DNA of 64,000 nucleotides from DASSUW01 sp963806395 (GTDB taxonomy: Bacteria; Actinomycetota; Thermoleophilia; Solirubrobacterales; Solirubrobacteraceae). The stretch's first letter is position 1. Each line of letters begins with the position of its first letter. The stretch is taken from positions 310,001-374,000 of the forward strand of contig CAWDYI010000009.1 in assembly GCA_963806395.1 (NCBI GenBank), given 5' to 3'. Shown here piece after piece: positions 1 through 9,400 of this stretch. Below the pieces are notes generated by a model. The model was not told the origin of the DNA, did not search any database, and worked only from the letters and a program-made list of their open reading frames with translations. Made by a program: the position numbers and the translations under genes.

Positions 1-210
1 GCCCTGCCCACCGATCAGAGCGCGCGTGCGCGTGAGCACCTCCATGTCGCGCAGCGTCTGGTCGTCCGTCATCAACAGCACGACGTTCGGCGGTCCTGCG
101 GCCGCGCCCTGGGCGCGGGCCGCCGGCGAGGTACCGGAGGTGGCGACGGCGAGCGCGGCCGCCACGGTCACGACGGCGAGCGCGGCGCCCGCCAGGCCAC
201 GTGGTCTCAT
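1..210 (-). CDS. Secreted sulfatase, N-terminal 70 residues (runs off window)
   Basis: Reading leftward from an ATG at 210, the protein opens with an arginine-containing signal peptide (MRPRGLAGAALAVVTVAAAL) and an Ala-rich cleavage region. It then shows PNVVLLMTDDQTLRDMEVL, the strand-1 motif of the alkaline-phosphatase/arylsulfatase superfamily. The paired Asp residues (DD) are the usual first metal ligands. The catalytic Cys/Ser motif would lie beyond the window edge and cannot be checked. The gene follows the deacetylase-like gene on the same strand with a 35-base gap, so the two may be cotranscribed. Substrate (sulfate ester, phosphonate or lipid headgroup) cannot be predicted from this fragment. 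Confidence 0.8.
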   Translation of the reverse strand, partial: MRPRGLAGAALAVVTVAAALAVATSGTSPAARAQGAAAGPPNVVLLMTDDQTLRDMEVLTRTRALIGGQG

Positions 211-245
211 GACCGAGCAAACCCATCACCCGGCGAGAAGTCGCG

Positions 246-1166
246 TCAGCCGGATGTGAGCAGCTCGTGCAGCTCCGCCTCACTGACCTCGGGTGTGATC
301 TCGAACCGGCCGACCGGATTCGCCTCCTCGGCCAGCGCGAAGCCGCGACGGTCCTGCGTGAAGACCACCTCGAAGCTGAGCAGCAGCCGGGCCAGCAGCT
401 CGCGCGGGATGCGCGGGTCGTTGGTGCCGGCCTGGCCGTAGTTGCCGTACGGCGGCGCGAACGCGAGCGGCCGGTAGCCCTGGACGTGGTGGGCGAGCTG
501 CTGCTCGCCGTAGGTGACGTCCGAGAACACCCGCTCGCGCCATCCTCCGAGCACCTCCTCGGCGCCGCGGTAGGCATAGAACGGGCCGACCTCGTCGGGT
601 CCGGTGCCGTACCGGATCCGCCGGTGACCGGTGCCGGACTGGGCCTGCACATCCCAGCGGCCGCTGCGCTGGAGCGCGTTGAGCTCCTTCCAGGTCAGAT
701 GGTCGGGGTCCTCCGCCTCCACCCGCCCGACGTCGACGAAGAGCACGGCGTTGAAGCCCAGCCGGCGCAGGACGTCGTCGGTCCCCGTCCACGAGTCGCG
801 CCGGCCGCCGTCGAACGTCAGCAGCAACGGTCGCGCCGGCAGGCTCCCCTGCTCCCCCCGCCGGAACGCGACGAGCTGCTCGAGCGTGATCGTCTCGTAG
901 CCCGCATGGTCGAGCAGCGTCATCTGCCGTGCGAATGCCCCGGGTGCGACCCCGCGGTGCAGGAGCACCGGGACGGCCGACCCGCCGGCGGGCGCCGGTG
1001 CCCACGTCGCCCGGTCGTCGGCACTGAGGACCACGCGAGGCGCCGGCACCGGAGTCCGCGCAGCGCGAGCGTCCGGTGACTCGTCCGACGAGTGCCCGCA
1101 TCCGGCCAACGCCGCGCACAGGCAGGCAGCGGCGACGGCACTCCCACCACGGGCCTTGCCGCCCAT
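246..1166 (-). CDS. Polysaccharide deacetylase-like lipoprotein lacking metal ligands
   Basis: A 306-residue protein from the ATG at 1166, which opens directly into a lipoprotein signal (AAACLCAALAGCGHSS, lipobox LAGC). An in-frame extension to 1286 would bury this signal, so the shorter start is preferred. The body matches the NodB/CE4 fold and aligns along its length with the deacetylase at 19587-20570 (LLLTFD, SGRWD, FAPPYGNYGQ versus FAVPFGDYGQ). The NodB metal site is degenerate: TFDDG is TFDGG here, and the HAHDGH motif of the paralogue is replaced by QAQSGTGH. It probably binds polysaccharide or acts structurally rather than catalysing zinc-dependent deacetylation. It lies upstream of the sulfatase on the same strand. 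Confidence 0.85.
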   Translation of the reverse strand: MGGKARGGSAVAAACLCAALAGCGHSSDESPDARAARTPVPAPRVVLSADDRATWAPAPAGGSAVPVLLHRGVAPGAFARQMTLLDHAGYETITLEQLVAFRRGEQGSLPARPLLLTFDGGRRDSWTGTDDVLRRLGFNAVLFVDVGRVEAEDPDHLTWKELNALQRSGRWDVQAQSGTGHRRIRYGTGPDEVGPFYAYRGAEEVLGGWRERVFSDVTYGEQQLAHHVQGYRPLAFAPPYGNYGQAGTNDPRIPRELLARLLLSFEVVFTQDRRGFALAEEANPVGRFEITPEVSEAELHELLTSG

Positions 1167-1988
1167 CCTGGGCACGCTAGCGGACGAACGCGTCAGGCTC
1201 GCGCCGGTCGTGTTCATCCACGGACTCTGGCTGCTGCCCAGCAGCTCTGATCGCTGGGCGGCGATGTTCGAGGAGTCCGGCTTCACGGCGCTGACGCCGG
1301 GCTGGCCGGACGATCCCGAGACTGTCGCAGAGGCGAACGCCTACCCGGACGTGTTCGCGCGCAAGACCGTCGGGCAGGTCTCGGACCACTTCGACGAGGT
1401 CATCCACCGGCTGGACCGGCAGCCCGCCGTGATCGGGCACTCGTTCGGCGGGCTGCTCGCCCAGATGATCGCGGGGCGCGGCCTGTCGGCGGCCGCGGTG
1501 GCGATCGACCCGGCGCCGTTCCGCGGCGTGCTCCCGCTTCCGATCTCGGCCCTGAAGGCCGCGCGCCGGTGCTGGGGAACCCGGCCAGCCGCAATCGCTC
1601 GGTCCCGCTCAGCTACGAGCAGTTCCGGTTCTCGTTCGCCAACGCGGTGGACGAGGAGGAGGCGAAGCAGCTGTACGAGACCTTCGCGGCGCCGGCGTCG
1701 GGCGCGCCGATCTTCCAGGCCGCGACCGCGAACCTCAACCCGTGGACCGAGGCGAAGGTCGACAGCAGGAACCCGGAGCGCGGGCCGCTGCTGATCATCA
1801 GCGGCGAGAAGGACAACACCGTCCCGTGGGCGATCGCCAACGCCGAGTTCAAGCAGCAGCAGCGCAACGACGGCGTGACCGAGATCGTCGAGATCCCGAA
1901 CCGCGGGCACGCGCTCACGATCGACAACGGGTGGCGCGAGGTCGCCGACACGGCGCTGGCATTCGTCCGGCGCTTCGTCTCGACCTGA
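1156..1988 (+). pseudogene. Alpha/beta hydrolase, interrupted by a 1-base frameshift
   Basis: Two overlapping reading frames together give one complete alpha/beta hydrolase of about 277 residues. The first frame carries the oxyanion region (VVFIHGLWL) and nucleophile elbow GHSFGG. The second carries the acid motif (ISGEKDNTVP) and catalytic His (NRGHALTI). The break is near 1566-1568: the first frame reads ALKAARRCWG, the second picks up at VLGNPASRNRS, and one extra C (CGCCCGGTG) would restore ARPVLGNP. The TTG at 1156 overlaps the divergent lipoprotein gene by 11 bases; a GTG at 1208 is a weaker alternative. All catalytic elements survive, so a sequencing or assembly indel is at least as likely as real decay. 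No signal peptide is seen, so the enzyme is presumably cytoplasmic. Confidence 0.75.
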
Positions 1989-2005
1989 TCCAAGCTGAGC
2001 GAGGC

Positions 2006-2030
2006 GGGGCGCCGCCGACGGCGACGCCCC
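2006..2030. terminator. GC-rich hairpin between convergent genes
   Basis: GGGGCGcCGCCG and CGGCGaCGCCCC pair around a single A, with one mismatch. The hairpin sits between the hydrolase (stop at 1988) and the convergent giant ThuA gene (stop at 2046). There is no T-run, as is common for high-GC actinobacterial terminators. It probably serves both strands. Confidence 0.6.
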
Positions 2031-2045
2031 ACCCGCTCGGATGCA

Positions 2046-5000
2046 TCAGGGACCCGGCACTCCCGCGCCTGCGCCGGTGAATCCGACCCAGTTCAGGTTG
2101 CCGTAGCTGTTGTTCGCGGCACCCGGGCCATCCGGGATCTGCCGGAACACGAGGAACAGCCGCTGCGAGCCCGCGAAGTCGAGCGGGAACGTCTGGCTGG
2201 TCCAGGTGTTGTTGTTCGTGCCGGTCGACTTGAGTGTCGCCGTCGTGATCAGCGGGCCGGTCGCGCTGCCCGACCGGATCTCGACGTTGACGCGGTCCTG
2301 ACCGGCCGGGTTGGTGGCCGCGCCGCCGGCGAACCGGAACGTGATCTCCTTGTTCATGTTGCCCAGGTGGTACGACCGGTTGAGTGCGATCCAGTCGCCG
2401 GACGCCAGGCTGCCGCGGTGCAGGCCGCCCCCCTCCGGGTCATTCGTGGTCGCGGTGTTGGTGCCCGACTGCTCGACCACGAACTCGACCTGCTGCCGGC
2501 GCATCTGCACCACGTTCTGATCGATCGCGCTGAGCGCCGGCTGCCCGTTGGCGCCGAGGTCCGTGTACGACGCGCTGATCGCCGCGGCGATCGCGCCGCC
2601 GTGATTGATGTCGTCCGGGTTTGTGGCGAACACGCCCGAGCAGCCGGTCTTCGACTCGCCCGCGTGACCGTGCTCGTCATGGACCAGGACGAACGTCGCC
2701 GTGACCCGGTTGCAGTCGATCACGCCGTCCTCGGGGTCGGTGACGGTGATCGTGTAGGGGATGCTCTCGCCCCAGTCGAAGAAGTCACCGTCGACCGGTG
2801 TCGAGATCGTCACGGTCGGGCTGGTGTTGCCCGCCGTGATCGTGGTGGTCTTCACGTCCGACTGGCCGTTGGAGTCCGTCACCGTCAGCTTCGCGACGAA
2901 GACGCCGGCCGTCGTGTACGTGTGACTCGCGTTCGGGTCGGTGGAGTCGGTCGTCCCGTTGCCGTCGAAGTCCCACGCGAACGTGATCGCGTCACCCGGA
3001 TCGGGATCCGCCGAGCCCGCGCTCGAGAACTGCACCGTGAGCGGGGTCGGGCCGTCCGTACGGTCGGTGTTGAGCACCGCGTTCGGCGCCCTCTGCCCCT
3101 TGACGTACGACCACCGGTAGATGCCGGCATCCGGGTTCTGGGTGAAGAACCCATCGCCGTACGTCAGGAGGTAGAAGTTGCCGTCGGAGCCGAACTGCCC
3201 GTCCATCGGGTTGTCGCACTCGAACGGCTGCCCGGAGCCCACACCGCCGCAGTTCAGGACGTTGTTGATCTTGAACACCCGGTTCTGCGAGTCGACGCGG
3301 ATCTCGCGCAGGTAGTCGCGTGTCCACTCCCCGAAGAACAGCGCGTTGTCGTAGTACGGCGGGAACTTCGTCGCACTCGGGTTGTCGGCGTCGTAGTCGT
3401 ACTTGGCCGTCACGTGCGGGCCGACGCCTCCCTGACCGAGCTCGGGGAAGATCCGCGGGCACGTGCCCTGAACCGGGGTCGGCGTGTTGTAGCTCGCGAA
3501 GCACGGCGTGCCCCACAGGTCGTCGCGGAACGAGTACCAGACGTCCGGGTTGGTGATCGGCGGTGTGAGCACCCGGCCGGTGTTCCACCGCGAGGTGTTC
3601 GCGGGGCCGTGGTCCGGGTTGTCGCACTCATACGTCTCGCCGAGCGTCGTCTGGGTGTTGTAGTCCCACTTGAACATCGGCAGGTCGGTCTTGTAACACA
3701 TCGGCCAGCCGTAGTTGGCGGGCTTGCGGACGATCTCGATACGGCCCGTTCCGGCCGCCGCACGGTTGCCCGTGGGCGGGGTCGAGTCGGGCGAGTAGTC
3801 GGCCACATAGGCGACGCCGTTCTCGTCGACCTGGATCCGGAACGGGTTCCGGAAGCCCATCGCGTAGATCTCGGGACGGGTCTTGTCGTCGAGGTCCTCG
3901 GACTCCGGGAACATGTTGCCCGACGGGACCGAGTAGGTGCCGTCGCCGTTGACGTTGATCCGCAGGATCTTTCCGCGGAGGTCGTTGGTGTTGGTCGAGC
4001 CGCGACGGGCATCGTTGAACGGCGCCTGGAACAGCGCGCCCTGCAGCGTCGTCGCGATCGTGACGGTGGCCGTCGTGGCGCTCGTGAGCCCGGAGGCGTC
4101 CGCCGTCATCTCCGGCACGTTCGTCTGCTTCAGGCCGCCACGGAAGTTCACCGTGCGCGTGCCGGTGCCGGTCACCGCGACGTCGTCGATGTTCGACAGC
4201 GCCTCCAGCGCGGCCTCGATCTCGGTGTTCACGAGCGGGAACGCGATCGGCGCGGTCGTCTGGCCGTCGAAGGTCAGCGTGAACGTGCCACCGGTCGCAC
4301 CCGCCACCGCGATCGTCTGGTTCTCGTTGGTGAGGTCGTCGTTCTGCGGCGGGTTGTTGCTCGCGCCGACGGCGGTCGCCGGCGTGTCGTCGCCCGTGAC
4401 CAGCCACAGGTTGCCCTGCTTGTCGAAGTCGATGTCACCGGCGACGTGGCAGCACGCGCCGCGATTGACCTCGACCCGCATGATCTTCTGCTCGCTCGCC
4501 ATGTCCAGCGTCGGGCTGGGCCCGTCGACGAACTTGAAGCGCGAGAGCTGGAAGTAGCCCTTCCACTGGTCCCACACGCTCGGATCGGCCGACGGAGCGG
4601 TCGGAGCGTTCCCGCTCGGCGTCTGCGCCGGGTACGGGGAGCCGCTGTCCGAGAGCCCGTCCATGTTCACCGGGGCGTAGTACAGGTAGACCCAGTGGTT
4701 GGTGGCGAAGTCGGCGTCGACCGCCGGCCCGTACAGCCCGTCCTCGCTGTTCGTGTAGACCGGGATAGTGGCGATCACCGTCGACGTGCCGGCGACCGGG
4801 TCGTGCAGCCGCAGTCGGCCGTCGCGCACCGTCTGGAGCAGCCGTCCGTCCGGCAGCTGGTCGATGCCGATCGGCTCGTTGATGTTCGGCGGCGCCGACA
4901 CCTTCGTCTGCTGGAAGTTCGCGACCACGGTCGCGCCGCAGTCGCTGTAGACCTTGTCCGACTTGCCCGCCGCCCAGTCGAGCGCGCCGGCGAGGTGCTT

Positions 5001-6221
5001 GCGGAAGCCGGCCTCGGAGAACGTGTCCGCCGTGCCGCCGCCACCGGTGTAGAAGGAGCGGCCGCCCTGGTAGTCCTTGCACCAGGCGATCGGGTGATCG
5101 AAGCCGTTCGTGCCGCCGGTGTAGGTGTTCTCGTCGAGCGTCGCGAGGACGTGCGAGAAGCCGCGGACGTTACCGGTGAAGTTGTACCAGCGGTCGGTCC
5201 GCGTCCAGTACTCCGGCAGGCCCTTGCTGGCGAGGTGCCCGCGGTCGGCGACCTTGATCGTCGCATCGAGCGGATCCGTCCTCGTGCCCGCGCGCGTCCC
5301 GAGCAGGTCGCTCATGAACTGCCAGTCCGGCTCGGCCTCGATCGCCGAGTGGATGCCGATGAAGCCACCGCCTGTGCGGAAGTACTCCTCGAACGCCGTC
5401 TGCTGGTCGCCGTCGAGGACGTCGCCGGTGTTGTTCAGGAACACGACCGCGCGGTACTTGGCGAGGATCGCGGCCGTGAACTTGCCGGCGTCGTCGGTCA
5501 CGTCGAACGTGACCTCCTGGGCGTCGGCGAGCGCGCGCAGCCCGGCCACGCCCTCGGCGACGTTGCCCGACGCGTTCTTGGTGAAGACGAGGACGCTGTA
5601 CTTCTCGACGGCGTACGCCGACAGCGGGGCGTCGTTCCGGTAGACGGTGCCGGTGCGCCAGGTCGTCGGCAGCTGGCCGCCACCGAGCGTCCGGTGCGTC
5701 TCGCTGTTGTCCGTGCCCTTGCCCGGGGAGCTCGTGCGCACCTTCAGGATGCCGCCGTGACCCATGACGGCGATCCAGTAGCGGCTGCCCTTGGTGAGCG
5801 ACGCGGCCGCGGGGAGCGACACGGTGTTCCAGGCGCCGCGGGCGACGTTCGAGCGCGTCGCCTGACCCAGCAGCGTGCCCGGATGGCCGTTGTTGTCGGC
5901 GTAGATACCGGCGGATACCCAGCCGGCCGTGGTGCCGGTGGCGACGTAGACGTTGATCGCGTCGACGGGCCCGGTCACCTTCGCGTGTGCGGCGAAGGCT
6001 TCGGCTTGCGTCGAGCTCAGCGTGTCGGTGCTGGGCCCGAGGGCCCGGGTGCCGATGTTCGGCGGATCGTCGGCAGAAAGCGTCGCTGCACCGGCAGTGC
6101 TCGCACCGAGCAGCGGTATCGCAGCGAGCAGGACGGCTAGCACCAGGCGCCGCGACCGGCTGCTGCATTGTGGTAGCGCAAAACCGGGCAGCGACTGCCC
6201 ATGGGAGACCCTCGGACCCAC
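2046..6221 (-). CDS. Secreted ThuA / sugar-dehydrogenase / PKD mosaic protein (copy A)
   Basis: A 1391-residue secreted protein. The GTG at 6221 is chosen because GGAGGAGGG lies just upstream and a signal peptide follows (LVLAVLLAAIPLLGASTAGA). Approximate domains: 50-200 beta-sandwich; 207-420 ThuA, glutamine-amidotransferase-like, with the GGGFIGIHSA signature; 427-1034 beta-propeller of the soluble glucose/sorbosone dehydrogenase type (NEPIGIDQLPDGR, GACCHVAGDIDFD, DLRGKILRI, GFRNPFRI); 1044-1130 PKD; 1137-1391 Ig-like and carbohydrate-binding-like C-terminus. Residues about 636-727 are an inserted module inside the propeller (see findings). ThuA/sugar-dehydrogenase fusions are thought to act on extracellular sugars; the substrate is unknown. 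It is a close full-length paralogue of the next gene upstream on the same strand. No membrane anchor or sortase motif is visible. Confidence 0.85.
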   Translation of the reverse strand: MGPRVSHGQSLPGFALPQCSSRSRRLVLAVLLAAIPLLGASTAGAATLSADDPPNIGTRALGPSTDTLSSTQAEAFAAHAKVTGPVDAINVYVATGTTAGWVSAGIYADNNGHPGTLLGQATRSNVARGAWNTVSLPAAASLTKGSRYWIAVMGHGGILKVRTSSPGKGTDNSETHRTLGGGQLPTTWRTGTVYRNDAPLSAYAVEKYSVLVFTKNASGNVAEGVAGLRALADAQEVTFDVTDDAGKFTAAILAKYRAVVFLNNTGDVLDGDQQTAFEEYFRTGGGFIGIHSAIEAEPDWQFMSDLLGTRAGTRTDPLDATIKVADRGHLASKGLPEYWTRTDRWYNFTGNVRGFSHVLATLDENTYTGGTNGFDHPIAWCKDYQGGRSFYTGGGGTADTFSEAGFRKHLAGALDWAAGKSDKVYSDCGATVVANFQQTKVSAPPNINEPIGIDQLPDGRLLQTVRDGRLRLHDPVAGTSTVIATIPVYTNSEDGLYGPAVDADFATNHWVYLYYAPVNMDGLSDSGSPYPAQTPSGNAPTAPSADPSVWDQWKGYFQLSRFKFVDGPSPTLDMASEQKIMRVEVNRGACCHVAGDIDFDKQGNLWLVTGDDTPATAVGASNNPPQNDDLTNENQTIAVAGATGGTFTLTFDGQTTAPIAFPLVNTEIEAALEALSNIDDVAVTGTGTRTVNFRGGLKQTNVPEMTADASGLTSATTATVTIATTLQGALFQAPFNDARRGSTNTNDLRGKILRINVNGDGTYSVPSGNMFPESEDLDDKTRPEIYAMGFRNPFRIQVDENGVAYVADYSPDSTPPTGNRAAAGTGRIEIVRKPANYGWPMCYKTDLPMFKWDYNTQTTLGETYECDNPDHGPANTSRWNTGRVLTPPITNPDVWYSFRDDLWGTPCFASYNTPTPVQGTCPRIFPELGQGGVGPHVTAKYDYDADNPSATKFPPYYDNALFFGEWTRDYLREIRVDSQNRVFKINNVLNCGGVGSGQPFECDNPMDGQFGSDGNFYLLTYGDGFFTQNPDAGIYRWSYVKGQRAPNAVLNTDRTDGPTPLTVQFSSAGSADPDPGDAITFAWDFDGNGTTDSTDPNASHTYTTAGVFVAKLTVTDSNGQSDVKTTTITAGNTSPTVTISTPVDGDFFDWGESIPYTITVTDPEDGVIDCNRVTATFVLVHDEHGHAGESKTGCSGVFATNPDDINHGGAIAAAISASYTDLGANGQPALSAIDQNVVQMRRQQVEFVVEQSGTNTATTNDPEGGGLHRGSLASGDWIALNRSYHLGNMNKEITFRFAGGAATNPAGQDRVNVEIRSGSATGPLITTATLKSTGTNNNTWTSQTFPLDFAGSQRLFLVFRQIPDGPGAANNSYGNLNWVGFTGAGAGVPGP

Positions 6222-6360
6222 TTTTCCCTCCTCCATCCGGGTGGCGACCACGAAATCGCCCGGTCCCAGACTCGGTCCGCCCTCCAAGTTCTGCCGACTC
6301 GCAGTCAGTGTTCCGCCCAATCCTCGTGAAAAGCTCTGGCCGAGTCAAGGGACGGTTGGC

Positions 6361-6388
6361 GGGGCGTCGCGGCGAGCCGCGACGCCCC
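6361..6388 (-). terminator. Perfect 13-bp hairpin after ThuA copy B
   Basis: GGGGCGTCGCGGC and GCCGCGACGCCCC pair perfectly across a GA loop. It lies directly downstream of the stop codon of the 6401-10471 gene and before the start of copy A. It therefore suggests that the two giant paralogues are separate transcription units or that read-through is attenuated. Confidence 0.65.
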
Positions 6389-6400
6389 GTGCCGATCCGC

Positions 6401-9400
6401 CTACAGACCGACGCCGGCCCCGCTGAACTGGACCCAGTTCAGGAGACCGAAGCTGGTCGCCGGGCCGCCCGGAGCCTGCCTGAACACCAGGTAGATCGCG
6501 TGGCTGCCGGTGACGGTCCCGGTGTACGGGCACGTCTGGTCGGTGTAGGTGCCGTTGCCTCCCGTCGATCGCAGCTCGCAGGTTGCGATCACCGGCCCGT
6601 CGACCGCGTCGAGCCGGACGTCGACGAGGCCTCGCAGCGTCCCGGCCGCCTGGTTGTTGGCGAACCGGAACGTGATCTGCTTGTCCATGCTGTCGAACGA
6701 GTAGCGGTTGTTGAGCCGCAACCAGTCGCCGGGGTCGAGCTGGTTGGCCGCCTGCCCGGCGCCGAGCGGATCCGTCTCGGGCGCCGCGACGCCGGAGAAC
6801 TGGATCCCCGCGGCGGCCTGCACGTACTCGACGTGCTGGCGCCGCAGCTGCACGACATGCTGGGCATCGGTCGTCAGCGGCGGCGTTCCGCCGGCACCGC
6901 CGGTGTCGGTGTAGGACACGCTGATGCCGCCGGCGAGGTAGCCGCCGTGCGAGGCGTTGTCCGGCGACGTGGGCAGCGTGCCCGTGCAGCCGGTCTCGGT
7001 CGCCTCGCCATGGCCGTGCTGGTCGTGCACGAGGACGAACGTCACCTGGACGCGGTTGCAGTCGATCGTCGCGTCCTGCGGATCGGTGATCGTCACCGAG
7101 TACGGGATCTCATCGCCCCACTCGAAGAAGTCACCGTCCACCGGGGTCGCGATCGTCACCGTCGGCGCGGTGTTGCCGACCGTGATCTGGATCGTCTTGC
7201 TGTTGGAGTTGCCGGCCGCGTCCGACACCGTCAGGCGAGCGGTGTAGACCCCGTTCGCCGCGTAGGTGTGACTCGGGTTCGGGTCGACGGAGTCGGTCGT
7301 CCCGTCGCCGTCGAAGTCCCACGCGAACCTGATCGAGTCGCCCTGCCCCACGTCCGGGTCGGTCGAGCCCTCGCTCGAGAACTGGACCACGAGCGGCGCC
7401 ACGCCGTTCGTGGGCGTGGCGCTGAGGACCGCCTTCGGGTCCTGGTCGCCGGCCACGTACTCCCACCGGTACAGGCCGGCGTCCGGGTTGGCGACGAAGA
7501 AGCCGTCGCCGTACGTGAGCAGGTACAGGTTCCCGTCGGTCCCGAACTGCAGGTCCATCGGGTTGTCGCACTCGAACGGAACGGCCGGGTTGGTCGGCGA
7601 GCCGAACGCCCCGCAGTTCAGCACCTGGTTGATCTTGTGGATCCCGCCGCGGGAATCCAGACGGACCTCGCGCAGCCAGTCACGCGTGAACTCGCCGAGG
7701 ATCACCGAGCCGTCGTAGTACGGCGGGAACTTCGTCTTGCTCGGATTGTCGGGATCGAACTCGTACTTGTCGGCGCCGTGCGGGCCGATGCCGCCGGTCC
7801 CGAGCTCCGGGAAGAGCTGCGGGCACGTGCCGCCCGAGCCGTCGTAGTACGCCAGGCACGGCGTGCCGAGCGGCGGATCGGCGTTGTCGTTGTACGAGTA
7901 CCAGATGTCGGGCTGGGTCATCGGCGGCCCGTGCCGCAGGCCGGTGTTCCAGCGCGACGTGTTCGCCGGGCCCTGCTGCGGGTTGCCGCAGTCGAACGGC
8001 TCGCCGAACGTCACCTGCATGTTGAAGTCCCACTCGTACATCGGGAGCTGCGGCCCGTAACACATCGGCCAGCCGTAGTTCGACGGCTTGCGCACGATCT
8101 CCACGCGCCCGGTGCCGGCGGCCGCCCGGAGCTGGCCCGGTGCACGCGAGTCGGGCGAGTAGTCCGTCACGTACGCGACGTCGTCGGAGTCGACCTGGAC
8201 CCGGAACGGGTTCCGGAAGCCCATCGCGTAGATCTCCGGCCGCGTCTTCGCGATCCCCTCCCGGAACAGGTTCCCGGGCGGGATCGAGTACGAGCCGTCA
8301 CCGTTGACCTTGATCCGCAGCAGCTTGCCGCGCAGGTCGTTGGTGCTGGTCGAGCTGCGCCGCGCGTCGTTGTGGGGCGCGACGAACCAGTTCGCCTGCT
8401 GCGTCGTCGCGACCGTGACCGCGGGCACGCTGGCCGTCATCTCCGGCACGTCCTCCTGCGACTGCGAGCCGCCGAACGAGACGCTCCTGGCGTTGTTGCC
8501 CGAGACGAGCACGTCGTCGACGTTCGGAAGCGCCTCCAGCTTCGCCGCGAGGTCCGCGTTCGAGATCGGGAGGGCGATCGGCGCCGTCGTCTGGCCGCCG
8601 AACGTGAGCGTGAACGTCCCGGTCGTGCCGGCAGCGACGGTGACCGACTGCGTCTCGTTCGTCTTCATGTCGTTGTACGGCGGGAACTGGTTGGTGCCGA
8701 TCGACCCTGCGGGCGTGTCGTCGCCGGTGACGAGCCACAGGTTGTTGTGCTTGTCGAAGTCGATGTCACCCGCGACGTGGCAGCACGCACCGCGGTCGAC
8801 CTCGACCTTCATGATCTTCTGCTCGCTGTCGAGGTCGAGGTGCGCCGGCTCGGAGCCCGCGGCCTCGACGAACTTGAAGCGCGAGAGCTGGAAGTAGCCG
8901 AGCCAGTCGTCGAACGTGGCCGGGTCCGCCGCCGTGGTCGGGGCGTTGCCGGGCGGCGTCTGAGCCGGGTAGGGCTTGCCGCTCTCGGAGACGCCCTCCA
9001 TCGTGAGCGGCGAGTAGTACAGGTAGACCCACTTGTTGCTCTCGAAGTTGTTGTCGATCGCAGGGCCGTAGAGCCCGTCCTCGCTGTGCGCGTAGACCGG
9101 GATCTGCGCGATCACGTCGACCGCCCCGGTCTCCGGGTCATGCAGGCGCACGCGACCGTCGCGTGTCGTCTGGACGATCCGGCCGTCCGGGAACTGGTCG
9201 AAGCCGATCGGCTCGTTGAGGTTCGGCGGCGCGGTGATCTTGACCTGCTGGTAGTTCGCCAGCACGGTGGCGCCGCAGTCGCTGTAGACCGGGTCGGAGC
9301 GACCTGCCGTCCACTCGATCGCACCCGCCAGGTGCCTGCGGAAGGTCGCGCTGTCGTAGGACTGCCGGGTGTGCCCGGCCGCGGTGTAGAACGACCGGCC

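Noticed and set aside
2367..6140. Long uninterrupted reading frame (about 1257 codons) antisense to ThuA copy A, and a similar one antisense to copy B
   Set aside because: Both are by-products of high third-position GC in genuine genes. They show no domain, composition is Arg/Val/Asp noise, and the other strand has clear signal peptides and folded domains.
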